Source of the DNA: Chitinivorax tropicus
GTDB taxonomy: Bacteria > Pseudomonadota > Gammaproteobacteria > Burkholderiales > SCOH01
Direction of reading: 5' to 3'
NCBI RefSeq assembly: GCF_014202905.1
Contig: NZ_JACHHY010000007.1
Coordinates: forward strand, 1 to 64,000
Length of the DNA: 64,000 nt
Both the position numbers and the translations under genes were made by a program. Below, in pieces: positions 26,547 to 37,170 of this stretch (position 1 is the first letter of the stretch; each line of letters begins with the position of its first letter). Under the pieces are notes generated by a model. It worked only from the letters and a program-made list of their open reading frames with translations, was not told the DNA's origin and did not search any database.

Positions 26547-27881
26547 ATGAGTCGAATTCCACGCATGCCATTGTTGGCCATGTTATTGGGTTGTGCGCTG
26601 CCAGTCATGTCAGGTCAGCTTCAAGCGAAACTGGTGAGCGACACCAAGTTGATTCAAGCCGCCAATCAGGCCTTTTCTGGGCAAACCCAGGGTCTGCTCG
26701 CCAATGCCGTCGCTACAGGCGAAACCATTGTCGAAGTGAATAAGCAAGATGCGCGTGGCGAATGGATGATGGGGTCGGTCACCGCCATCATCAGCCACCG
26801 TGCGCATCAGGCGCCCAAGTCGCTGTTCTTCATTGCGCACAAAACGGACGCAGGCTGGCGTCTGGGCATGGAAGGTTCGCCTGAATATGCCGCCCTGGTG
26901 GAAGAAGCGCCCGATGAGCTGCTTGCGGAAGATGAGAAGCGCAGCTTGACCGCCTCGGATGACCAGGGTTTTGCTACCGATACCGGTCTGGCCTTGCCCT
27001 GGCGGGAAGGTGATGCTTGGGTTATGGGTGGTGGGCCGCACGGCAATTCGGGTAGTAGCCGCCCATTCAACTCGATTGATTTCAATGGTCGTGATGGCCG
27101 TGTATTGGCACCTGCATCAGGCCGTTTTTACAAGAGCTGTGTCCGCAATGGTAGTGCGTTGGTCAAAATCGTTCACGACAATGGCTACACCACGACTTAC
27201 TATCACATGACCAATCTGGCCAATCTCGCTGATGGCACACAGATTACGAAAGGTACCTATCTTGGGCAGATCGATGTACAGCTGCCATGCGGTGGGGCAG
27301 CCAGTGGTCCTCATGTGCATTTCTCGTTGCTGAAGGATGGGAAAGACATTGCGGTGGATGGAATGACCATCGGCGGTTGGACTTTTACCGAGGGTAGCCA
27401 ACCCTATGGCGGTTTTGCTCGGCATGGAACTCAACAGGTCAACGCGGGGCGAGGGTCTTTGACCAACTTCGGCACGGGTACGACACCTACTCCGACGCCT
27501 ACCCCCACGCCAACACCAACGCCAACGCCAACGCCTACCCCCACACCGACACCCACACCTGATGTGGTTCTGAGTAGCGGTAAGGTGGTGACAGGTATCG
27601 CAACAGGGACGAACACAGAAAAGCATTACACCATCGAAGTGCCAAAGGGTGCGAAATTCCTGGCAGTACGTACAGGCAGTGGTACTGGTGATGCAGATCT
27701 GTACGTGAAGTTTGGCAGCGTACCGAGCAAAGGGCGAAACAGCGATGCTGATGGTAAATCCACTGGTGAAACCAGCGCGGAGTATGTATTGATCAAAAAC
27801 CCCAAAGCTGGCGAGTATCATGTCCTGGTACATGCATACAGTGCTATCAGCGGTGTTTCATTGCTGGCGGTCAGTCGGTGA
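26547..27881 (+). CDS. Secreted M23 (beta-lytic/LasA-like) metallopeptidase with TP linker and PPC domain
   Basis: The 444-aa protein has a signal peptide and a propeptide-like region to about residue 150. The M23 catalytic domain has zinc ligands His165 (GGPHGNSGSSR), Asp178 (NSIDFNG) and His256/His258 (SGPHVHFSL). The GPHGNSGSSRPF stretch is typical of beta-lytic endopeptidases that cut glycine bridges or bacterial cell-wall peptides. Thr-Pro repeats and a PPC domain follow. AGGAG precedes the ATG at 26547; a frame extension to 26439 is unlikely. The function as a cell-wall-lytic enzyme is inferred from the family. Confidence 0.92.
   Translation: MSRIPRMPLLAMLLGCALPVMSGQLQAKLVSDTKLIQAANQAFSGQTQGLLANAVATGETIVEVNKQDARGEWMMGSVTAIISHRAHQAPKSLFFIAHKTDAGWRLGMEGSPEYAALVEEAPDELLAEDEKRSLTASDDQGFATDTGLALPWREGDAWVMGGGPHGNSGSSRPFNSIDFNGRDGRVLAPASGRFYKSCVRNGSALVKIVHDNGYTTTYYHMTNLANLADGTQITKGTYLGQIDVQLPCGGAASGPHVHFSLLKDGKDIAVDGMTIGGWTFTEGSQPYGGFARHGTQQVNAGRGSLTNFGTGTTPTPTPTPTPTPTPTPTPTPTPTPTPDVVLSSGKVVTGIATGTNTEKHYTIEVPKGAKFLAVRTGSGTGDADLYVKFGSVPSKGRNSDADGKSTGETSAEYVLIKNPKAGEYHVLVHAYSAISGVSLLAVSR
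27480..27560 (+). repeat. Thr-Pro coding repeat in the M23 protease
   Basis: The 81 bases encode 27 residues of alternating Thr-Pro, joining the catalytic and PPC domains. It is shorter than the tract of the M4 gene. Confidence 0.94.
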
Positions 27882-27958
27882 TTGGATGGGTGACCCCTAC
27901 CGTATCAGTGCCGCTGGGTAAGGTTGCGTGATGGGGGATTCAGCCTGATTGGTCAAGC

Positions 27959-27984
27959 AAAAGGGGATGGTGACATCCCCTTTT
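27959..27984. terminator. Bidirectional intrinsic terminator
   Basis: A perfect 11-bp stem (AAAAGGGGATG, loop GTGA, complement) has A and T tracts at its ends. It lies between the convergent M23 protease and YihY-type genes and can serve both. Confidence 0.88.
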
Positions 27985-28017
27985 GTTCATCTACCCGGAT
28001 CGAAAGCGCATTGCAGA

Positions 28018-30303
<2,286 letters not shown>

Positions 30304-30307
30304 CCGG

Positions 30308-30345
30308 AAAAAAAGAGCCCATGCATCCCGCCGGTACGCATGGGC
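30308..30345 (-). terminator. Intrinsic terminator for the minus-strand PEP-CTERM gene
   Basis: On the minus strand, the stem GCCCATGC (30338-30345) and its complement (30317-30324) with a 13-base loop lead into a T-run (plus-strand A-run 30308-30314). It lies 22 bases after the PEP-CTERM stop. Confidence 0.88.
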
Positions 30346-30366
30346 CATGGCCTGCCAGCTAAATCA

Positions 30367-31572
30367 CTACGCCAGCAGTCTCGTCGCCTGAATACGACGG
30401 ATTTGCCAACTCAAAGCCAGTAAGCCCAGTGCGATCAATGCCGCAGAGTGTGGCTCTGGCACATCTTCTGGTGGCGGTGGCGGCAATATGCCGCGAGCCA
30501 TGAACAGTTGTTCATAACCATTGTCGATCATCTGCGCATTGGTGCAGCGCTGAGCAAATTCGCTGTTGCAGCCCATCCTGAAATCGATGCTGAGTACATC
30601 GTATCCCGTGCCGCCGCCTGAGCCGCCGTTCCACCACTTGTTCAATTGCGAATCCAGCTCGGGCGAGAACACCGCATAGGCAGCCTGATTGGCACCCAGA
30701 TTGTGGTTGATGGTCTCGGCCACACTGGGGTCGCTGCAATCGACAACCACACCGGTCGCGGTCAGGCAGACATTGCCACCGGAGATCACGAAATCAGACA
30801 GTGATGGGGTGCTGCCGACAGGGCCGATTGGGTAGGAATTATCTGTTGCCGGTCGGCTATAGAGCGCTGGGTCTTTGTCCGGGCCACTCACGATGCCGCC
30901 TGTGCTGCCGATCACGCCACCACTCAAGCAGACGTTGCCGGCAGGGCAGTTGTTGGCGAAGGTGAAATACTGGGTGGGGAGATTGCCATCGGTATCCCGC
31001 AACGAAATCTGTGCCCAGGCAAGCAGGCTTTGAAATGCGCCGCCCCCACTATTGATTTCATTGTTATTGAACATCAGCACCATCGAGTTCAACAAACCGG
31101 CACTGCCGCCGAGATACCCTGTCAGCGAGGCAAGCGTTGCATTCCAAGTGGTGTTTTGATCAGCAGCACCGGCCAGCCCGCCTGACCCCGTGGGATGTAG
31201 GCTTGTTTGCCCGGTGCTGAAATAGGGTAGGCCACCATTGCCACTGGGCGTGGCATAGGCGTCGTTCATCCCCGCAAAGTTGGTGTTGACGCCGCTGCCG
31301 CTGGCTCCGGTTGCAACCACAACGTCATTCTGAATGGCACCCGGTGTGGAGGTGACATAGAACGGATTGCCCGGGCCGACACCACCGCCGTTGAGTTGAT
31401 CATATTGCCATGCCAGTATGGGCAAGGAGTAAGAGTAGAAATCACCATACAGGACAGCGCTGGTTGAAGCAGAGGGCAGCGTGATGGTGGTCGCTTGTAC
31501 ACTGGGGCTGAAATAACATGCAGCGATGGTCAGGGTGGCCAACAACCGTAGCTTCGGTACTTGAGTGGACAT
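30367..31572 (-). CDS. PEP-CTERM sorting domain protein
   Basis: The 401-aa exported protein has a signal peptide (to about residue 27), a Gly/Ser/Asn-rich body of low complexity with paired cysteines (NCPAGNVCLSGG), and a C-terminal PEP-CTERM tail: VPEPHSAALIALGLLALSW then basic residues. A Pro-rich segment (PPPPPEDVPEP) precedes the tail. It would be sorted by an exosortase encoded elsewhere. It is the second PEP-CTERM protein in the window. Function unknown. Confidence 0.85.
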   Translation of the reverse strand: MSTQVPKLRLLATLTIAACYFSPSVQATTITLPSASTSAVLYGDFYSYSLPILAWQYDQLNGGGVGPGNPFYVTSTPGAIQNDVVVATGASGSGVNTNFAGMNDAYATPSGNGGLPYFSTGQTSLHPTGSGGLAGAADQNTTWNATLASLTGYLGGSAGLLNSMVLMFNNNEINSGGGAFQSLLAWAQISLRDTDGNLPTQYFTFANNCPAGNVCLSGGVIGSTGGIVSGPDKDPALYSRPATDNSYPIGPVGSTPSLSDFVISGGNVCLTATGVVVDCSDPSVAETINHNLGANQAAYAVFSPELDSQLNKWWNGGSGGGTGYDVLSIDFRMGCNSEFAQRCTNAQMIDNGYEQLFMARGILPPPPPEDVPEPHSAALIALGLLALSWQIRRIQATRLLA

Positions 31573-32071
31573 GATTTCCTCCTATCCAGTGGTAACTGAT
31601 ATATGGAATAGCATATTTGATGCCAAGATTAAATTTCCTTTTATTTCAATTATTTATATTTTGTTTGTTTAATGTAATGTATGGAATGTAAGATATTCTG
31701 ACGTTGATATATGACTGAATTGGGCCTGTATGTGCGGGTTTTCATGGGGAGCGGCAAGCTGAGCGACAGGTGAATCGGCGCGGATGAAAGCTCAGCGTGT
31801 TGTGAGAGCATGAGTGGTGGTCTGTTGGGAAGAGGGGAGTAGGTGATTTGGCCATGTAAGGTTTCCCGACACCACCTGTCAGGAGGGTGGGGAATGCATA
31901 TCTATATGATGTGAAATTAATTTTTGGTAAGGTGAATGGTGTGGGGCGACCGCCTGTTGGCGCTGGCCAGTATTGGCTGGATTTGTCCGCAAGTCGTCCG
32001 GATGAGGCATTGGGCAGTTGTTTGGGTGTGCTTAAACTGCATGCATCTTTCACCGTGCTGGAGCACCCGCC
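31573..32071. other. Intergenic region between divergent genes
   Basis: Nearly 500 bases separate the PEP-CTERM gene from the isochorismatase gene. The PEP-CTERM side (31600-31720) is strongly AT-rich and probably holds its promoter. I see no gene or clear repeat in the rest. Confidence 0.45.
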
Positions 32072-32650
32072 ATGTCTCAGAACACCGCTTTGTTGGTCAT
32101 CGACGTTCAACAATCATTTCTACACCGCCCCTATTTTCGTGAGGCGGCCATGCACCCTTACCAGGAAAGGCAATTAGCCTTGATTGCTGCTGCAGAGGCG
32201 GCAGGGGTGCCGATCGTGCATATCTTTCATTCCGATGAGTCAGAGCCTGGTGGGCCGTTTTCGCGCTCGTCAGGTCTGGTCAAGGCCATGGCTTGGTTGC
32301 CCGACAATGCGGCGGTGACCTTCGAAAAACACGTGCACAATGCCTTCACTGACACCCAGCTGGGTGCCTGGCTGACCGGGCGCGGTATCCACCACTTGGT
32401 CATCAGCGGCCTGCGAACGGAGCAGTGCTGTGAAACGACCGCCCGTGTCGCGTCGGATATGGGCTACGAGGTAAGCTATGTCACCGAGGCCACTGGGACG
32501 TTCCCGATGACGCATCCTGTGTCGGGCCGTGAATTCAGCGTGGATGAAATCCAGGAAAAAACCGAGCTGGTGCTGGCCAATCGCTTTGCCAACATCCGCA
32601 CGGTCGAGGACATGGCTGCTGCTTGGCGCCAAGTGGCCGTGGCGGGTTGA
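32072..32650 (+). CDS. Isochorismatase-like cysteine hydrolase
   Basis: The 192-aa protein has the catalytic triad of the family: Asp11 (LLVIDVQQSF), Lys86 (FEKHVHNAF) and Cys119 (RTEQCCETTAR). The C-terminal part is typical of nicotinamidase-like amidohydrolases. The substrate is unknown. A GlxA-type regulator with a DJ-1 domain lies 1.2 kb downstream on the same strand, a frequent pairing with such hydrolases. Confidence 0.9.
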   Translation: MSQNTALLVIDVQQSFLHRPYFREAAMHPYQERQLALIAAAEAAGVPIVHIFHSDESEPGGPFSRSSGLVKAMAWLPDNAAVTFEKHVHNAFTDTQLGAWLTGRGIHHLVISGLRTEQCCETTARVASDMGYEVSYVTEATGTFPMTHPVSGREFSVDEIQEKTELVLANRFANIRTVEDMAAAWRQVAVAG

Positions 32651-32944
32651 ATAAAATCCGTTGCCACGGCAACCCTGAGGCGGGCTGGGCGCTATAGGCT
32701 GCCAGCCCACGCCTGCATAGGTATTTGTACGTTCGAATGCACTTTCTGTGTATCCTGTACAGAGGCTGTGTGGGGTGGCCAGCGCCGGAGCTGTGGGGCG
32801 AGCTGGTGGCACACCTGTCCCGCCGGTAGATTGTTCGATACCCGATCTCCATCAAGTGGCGGTCGATTTGGGGGCGGCCAGGTCGCCCATCCGCAGGGTA
32901 TCGGCTGATATTTGACCACCTGCAGCAAACCTGACGGAGCCGTC

Positions 32945-33853
32945 ATGCCAATTCGTGATATCGCACTGGCCCTGATCATCGTGACGATCTGGGGCTTCAA
33001 TTTTGTTGTGATCAAATGGGGCCTGCATGGCGTGCCGCCGTTGCTGCTCTGCGCTTTACGCTTTCTGGCCGTGGTGTTCCCGGCGATTTTTCTGGTGAAA
33101 CGACCCAAAGTACCCTGGCAGGACGTGGCCTTATACGGCGTGACCTGGGCGGTGGTGCAGTTCGGGTTCCTGTTTTCAGCTTTGCATGTTGGCATGCCAG
33201 CGGGCTTGGCCTCAGTGGTGTTGCAGTGTCAGGCATTCTTTACGCTGTTGTTTGCCGCAGTCTGGGTCAATGAGCGCTGGCGGCCCAGCCAATTGCTGGG
33301 TTTACTGGTGGCGACTGGCGGGCTGTGGCTGATCGGCAGTGCACATGGGCAGGCCATGTCGTTGATGGGCTTTGTGCTCACCATCTGCGGGGCGGCTGGC
33401 TGGGGGCTGAGCAATGTGGTGGTGCGGCGGATGACGCAACGTGTCGCCAATGTCGATATGCTGGGCTTCGTGGTGTGGGCATCGCTGCTGCCCATGCTGG
33501 TGTTCACGGCGCTGTCCTTGGCGTTGGAGGGGGTCGGGCCGGTGATGCATGCGTTGACGAATCTGGACGGTACCTCGATCTTCTCTGTGTTGTACTTGGC
33601 CTATGCGGCCACCGTGGTGGGCTATGGCCTGTGGACGGGCCTCCTCAAGCGCCACCCGGCCAATTCGGTTGCACCATTCAGCCTGCTGGTACCATGGGTG
33701 GGCTTGTTGTCCGCCTCGCTGTTGCTGGATGAGCAGCTCAACCCCCAGCAATGGGCCGGTAGCCTGTTGCTGATGAGCGGTTTGATCATGAATGTGTTTG
33801 GCAGTCGCGTCATGACATGGATGCGAGCAAAATTGAACTGGGGAGTGGAGTGA
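32945..33853 (+). CDS. EamA/DMT family transporter
   Basis: The 302-aa protein has ten predicted helices as two EamA repeats. Typical segments are IIVTIWGFNFVVIKWGL at the N-terminus and GAAGWGLSNVVVRRM at the start of the second half. Members export amino acids such as O-acetylserine and cysteine or other metabolites. The ATG at 32945 gives the family start. It lies between the isochorismatase and GlxA-type genes, so it may export a product of that pathway (inference). Confidence 0.88.
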   Translation: MPIRDIALALIIVTIWGFNFVVIKWGLHGVPPLLLCALRFLAVVFPAIFLVKRPKVPWQDVALYGVTWAVVQFGFLFSALHVGMPAGLASVVLQCQAFFTLLFAAVWVNERWRPSQLLGLLVATGGLWLIGSAHGQAMSLMGFVLTICGAAGWGLSNVVVRRMTQRVANVDMLGFVVWASLLPMLVFTALSLALEGVGPVMHALTNLDGTSIFSVLYLAYAATVVGYGLWTGLLKRHPANSVAPFSLLVPWVGLLSASLLLDEQLNPQQWAGSLLLMSGLIMNVFGSRVMTWMRAKLNWGVE

Positions 33854-33879
33854 TCGGTCCATCCTGATCGGCTTATGTC

Positions 33880-34848
33880 ATGACTCCACGGCATCTCTAT
33901 TTCATCTTGACCCCACGCTTTGCGCTGCTGGATTTCGCCGGGCCAGCGGAAGCATTCCGTATTGCCAATGGATTTGGTGCCCGGTTTGTGACCCATATCG
34001 CCGCGCCGGTCGTCAGCCTACAGTGCTCCATCGGGTTGCGTCATGATGGCCTATCGCCGCTGCCTGAGCCGCTGTCTTGCGAAAATAGCTTGGTCATCCT
34101 GACCGGCACGACTTGCTCGGCCATCGACTACCAGCAGCCAGAGGCTCAGCAAGTCGTGGATTGGCTCAAGCGGGTCGTGACACCGGAGCATTGCCTGGCG
34201 ACGGTGTGCTCTGCTACCCAACTGGCGGCCCGGGCGGGCTTGCTGGATGGGCGCGTCTGCACTACCCACCATAGTGTGGTGGATCGGCTGCGGATGTTAG
34301 CGCCCACCGCCAAAGTGCTGGAGGATCGCGTATTCGTTGAGGATGGCCCAATTGCGACCGCCGCTGGCATCACGGCAGGTATCGACCTGGCGCTCTATCT
34401 GATCGAGCGCCACGCCGGGGCGGCCATTGCCCAGCAAACCGCCCGCGAGATGGTGGTATACATGCGGCGAAGCGGCCAAGACCCGCAGCTGTCGCCGTAT
34501 CTAGCCCATCGCAATCACCTGCACCCAGTGATCCACAAAGCACAGGACCTGATCAGCCAGGACCCGGCTCACCCCTGGCAGTTGGAAAGCCTGGCTAAGG
34601 CAGTCAATGTCAGCGCACGCAATCTGACGCGATTGTTCAAAGAGCACACCGGGGTGACCGTGAACGATTACCAACTGTCCATTCGCCTGGCGCACGCCCG
34701 CAGCTTGTTGGAGAGCACCCGACAGCCCATCGAGCGGGTTGCCGAGCTGGCGGGTTTCGGCTCTGCCCGAGACTTCCGCCGGGCCTGGTCACGCCTGCAC
34801 CCGGAAAGCCCGTTGATGTATCGGCGGTCGCTGGATGGTGCCAAGTAG
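33880..34848 (+). CDS. GlxA family transcriptional regulator (DJ-1/PfpI + AraC)
   Basis: The 322-aa protein has an N-terminal DJ-1/PfpI-like domain with a nucleophile-elbow-like segment (CLATVCSATQLAARAG), and a C-terminal AraC DNA-binding domain with two helix-turn-helix units (LESLAKAVNVSARNLTRLFK; IERVAELAGFGSARDFRRAW). It probably controls the isochorismatase and EamA genes just upstream. The effector is unknown. Confidence 0.9.
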   Translation: MTPRHLYFILTPRFALLDFAGPAEAFRIANGFGARFVTHIAAPVVSLQCSIGLRHDGLSPLPEPLSCENSLVILTGTTCSAIDYQQPEAQQVVDWLKRVVTPEHCLATVCSATQLAARAGLLDGRVCTTHHSVVDRLRMLAPTAKVLEDRVFVEDGPIATAAGITAGIDLALYLIERHAGAAIAQQTAREMVVYMRRSGQDPQLSPYLAHRNHLHPVIHKAQDLISQDPAHPWQLESLAKAVNVSARNLTRLFKEHTGVTVNDYQLSIRLAHARSLLESTRQPIERVAELAGFGSARDFRRAWSRLHPESPLMYRRSLDGAK

Positions 34849-34918
34849 CCAGCCAGGCTGAAGCCAGGGAGACACCCGGCATGGCAAGGCCGCCTGTGTA
34901 TGCCCGCAGTACCCGACG

Positions 34919-35944
34919 TTAGGCCAAGCATTCCTGAAACCGCGCCCGTAGCTCATCGTGGGGCAACGACCGTCCGATCAGTACGATGTCGGTCGTTGGC
35001 GGGGTGTCGCCCCAGGGGCGGCCATAGTCAAAACCGGCAATCTGATGTACGCCCTGGAACACCAGCCTGCGTGGCTCATCGGCAATCGCAATCACGCCTT
35101 TGTGGCGCAATAGGTCTTCTCCATGAATCTGCATCAAGGCAGTCATGAATGCACTGATACGTTGCATGTCCACCGGGCCCCGGTGATGCAGATGAAGCGC
35201 TGCAATGTCGTCACCAAATGAGCGGTTGGCCGATATCCCTATCGATGATGACGTCGGGCCAGGGCTGTAGATGCGGGCTTGGCTGGGGGCGGGTTTATCC
35301 AGTAGGTCCTCATCCAGGTGAAAGCCACGGACATTGAACAATAGATCGAGTGACACAGCGCCCTGATCGAGTTGGAATTGCGGGGCATGTGAGTTCATGA
35401 GGCGCAGCCGTTCGCTCAGGGTGGCGACCTGCTCGGCAGGCACCAGATCGGTTTTGGAGAGCAGCAGGCGATCGGCAAACCCGATCTGTTTCCGCACGAC
35501 CGGGTGTGTATCCAGTTGCATCGGGCCATGCAGGCAATCGACAACCGTGATGACGGCATCCAGGGTGTAGGCGTCTGCCAGCTCCTGGGCAGCGAAGAAT
35601 GTCTGTGAGATCGGAGATGGATCGGCCAATCCTGTGGTTTCGATCACGACCCGGTCGAATTTCAATTCTCCCAACATCTGCCGCTCGTGTAAGGAACGCA
35701 GGTGGTGGGCCAGATCACCACGGATGGTGCAGCACAGGCAGCCATTGGTCATTTCGATGACTTCGCTGGCCTCTTGAATCAACAATTGGCTATCGATATT
35801 GACTGGGCCAAACTCGTTTTCGATCACGGCAATCCGCATGCCATGTTGGCCACGGAGAATATGGTTCAGCAGGGTGGTTTTTCCTGCGCCCAGAAAGCCT
35901 GTGAGTAAGGTAACGGGGGTTTGGGTCAGTGGGTTGGGGCTCAT
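34919..35944 (-). CDS. CobW/COG0523 family GTPase (metal chaperone)
   Basis: The 341-aa protein is a G3E GTPase with Walker [11 protein letters not shown], the metal-binding CxCC motif in [12 protein letters not shown], the [10 protein letters not shown] switch segment and SKTDLV for guanine. A CobW C-terminal domain follows. Such proteins insert or deliver zinc or other metals to client enzymes. No metal-enzyme gene lies beside it, so the client is unknown. ATG 35944 is preferred over the TTG at 35965. Confidence 0.9.
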   Translation of the reverse strand: MSPNPLTQTPVTLLTGFLGAGKTTLLNHILRGQHGMRIAVIENEFGPVNIDSQLLIQEASEVIEMTNGCLCCTIRGDLAHHLRSLHERQMLGELKFDRVVIETTGLADPSPISQTFFAAQELADAYTLDAVITVVDCLHGPMQLDTHPVVRKQIGFADRLLLSKTDLVPAEQVATLSERLRLMNSHAPQFQLDQGAVSLDLLFNVRGFHLDEDLLDKPAPSQARIYSPGPTSSSIGISANRSFGDDIAALHLHHRGPVDMQRISAFMTALMQIHGEDLLRHKGVIAIADEPRRLVFQGVHQIAGFDYGRPWGDTPPTTDIVLIGRSLPHDELRARFQECLA

Positions 35945-36067
35945 GATGTCAAACTTGCTTGGCAATGGTTCAAAAGCAGCGTGTATGCGCTGCGGTGGGT
36001 TTTCAGGCGCGGAGGCATGGCGGCATTTGTCATCGTCACCTCAGCTGCGACACCCTGTCAACCGCGC

Positions 36068-36814
36068 CTAACGCCCACCTGACACATCCAATATGGCGCC
36101 AGTGGTGAAAGAGGCCAGGTCAGATAGCAGCCACAAAATCGCTTCTGCCACTTCCTCTGGTTGGCCGCCGCGTTGCATCGGAACACTTTGTCTGACCCGA
36201 TCGACACGCTCTGGTTCTCCGCCACTGGCGTGCATCTCGGTATAGATGAAACCTGGGCGCACCGCATTGACCCGGATGCCTTCCGCCGCCACCTCAATCG
36301 CCAGACCTCGCGTCATCGTGTCCAGTGCGCCTTTGCTGGCCGCATAGTCAATATATTCGCCCGCAGCGCCCAGCCTGGCAGCGGCAGAGGAGACGTTGAC
36401 GATGGCTCCTCCTTCGCCATCATATCGGGTGGACATATGCTTGATGGCTTCCCTGGCACATAAAAAAGGGCCGACCACATTGGTGCTCAGAATACGTTGC
36501 AGGCGTGCTGCGTCCATCTGCTCCAGGCGCATCTGTTGAGCGAGGATGCCAGCATTGTTGACCAGGGCCGCTACGCGACCGATGCGCTGTTCGATGGTGG
36601 CAAAGAGCCGGACCACATCCTGTTCGCTGGCAACATCCGCCTGCAGGGCAAGCGCCATGCCGCCCTGGTCGTGAATCTGCGCTACAACCCGCTCGGCAGC
36701 CAATTGATTGCGTAGGTAGTTGACCACGACAGCATAGCCATGGCTGGCCGCCAAGCACGCGGTGGCGGCGCCGATACCACGGCTGGCGCCGGTGATGAGT
36801 ACGACTTTGGGCAT
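36068..36814 (-). CDS. SDR family oxidoreductase (FabG-like)
   Basis: The 248-aa protein has [10 protein letters not shown] at the N-terminus, NNAG at the middle, and the catalytic Ser...Tyr-x3-Lys ([21 protein letters not shown]). It ends in ILDVSGGR. Such enzymes reduce or oxidise small carbonyl or hydroxyl substrates with NADP(H). The substrate is unknown. It lies 123 bases upstream of the GTPase gene on the same strand. The frame start at 36850 is discarded in favour of ATG 36814. Confidence 0.92.
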   Translation of the reverse strand: MPKVVLITGASRGIGAATACLAASHGYAVVVNYLRNQLAAERVVAQIHDQGGMALALQADVASEQDVVRLFATIEQRIGRVAALVNNAGILAQQMRLEQMDAARLQRILSTNVVGPFLCAREAIKHMSTRYDGEGGAIVNVSSAAARLGAAGEYIDYAASKGALDTMTRGLAIEVAAEGIRVNAVRPGFIYTEMHASGGEPERVDRVRQSVPMQRGGQPEEVAEAILWLLSDLASFTTGAILDVSGGR

Positions 36815-36972
36815 TGTGTGACCTCTCGGGGGTAAGCCGGTGAACAACATGGTGGGTGTAAAACCGCACCACGTGCTGTTCGGGAGAGCTTACCTGATCA
36901 GGTCGGACAGGGCTTGCCCGGATTTACCTGGATACAGCCTGGCCGCCAGTTGATGGCGGCTGCCTGGCTCAG

Positions 36973-37167
36973 TCAACAACACTTTCCTGTCTTGCCGCCA
37001 TAGCGTGCCTCCTGGCGTTCCCGAAAAAAGGTCTCGTAACTCATTGGCACCTGATCAGGATGCGTAGTCTGCATGTGCCGCACATAGGCCTCATAATCGG
37101 GCAGGCCGACCATCAGATTGGCGGCCTGCCCGAGATACTTGCCCAGCTTGCTCAGTTGATCAAACAT
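36973..37167 (-). CDS. YbdD/YjiX family small protein (CstA partner)
   Basis: The 64-aa protein carries the family core [20 protein letters not shown] and [17 protein letters not shown], and ends with a Cys-Cys pair. In E. coli, YbdD and YjiX are required with CstA and BtsT for pyruvate uptake. Its ATG lies three bases after the cstA stop, with AGGAC upstream, so it is translationally coupled. Confidence 0.93.
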   Translation of the reverse strand: MFDQLSKLGKYLGQAANLMVGLPDYEAYVRHMQTTHPDQVPMSYETFFRERQEARYGGKTGKCC

Positions 37168-37170
37168 GGC

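Noticed and set aside
23796-27560. Periodic repeats that might suggest a CRISPR array
   Set aside because: The units are contiguous 6/12-base codon repeats inside genes, with no spacers.
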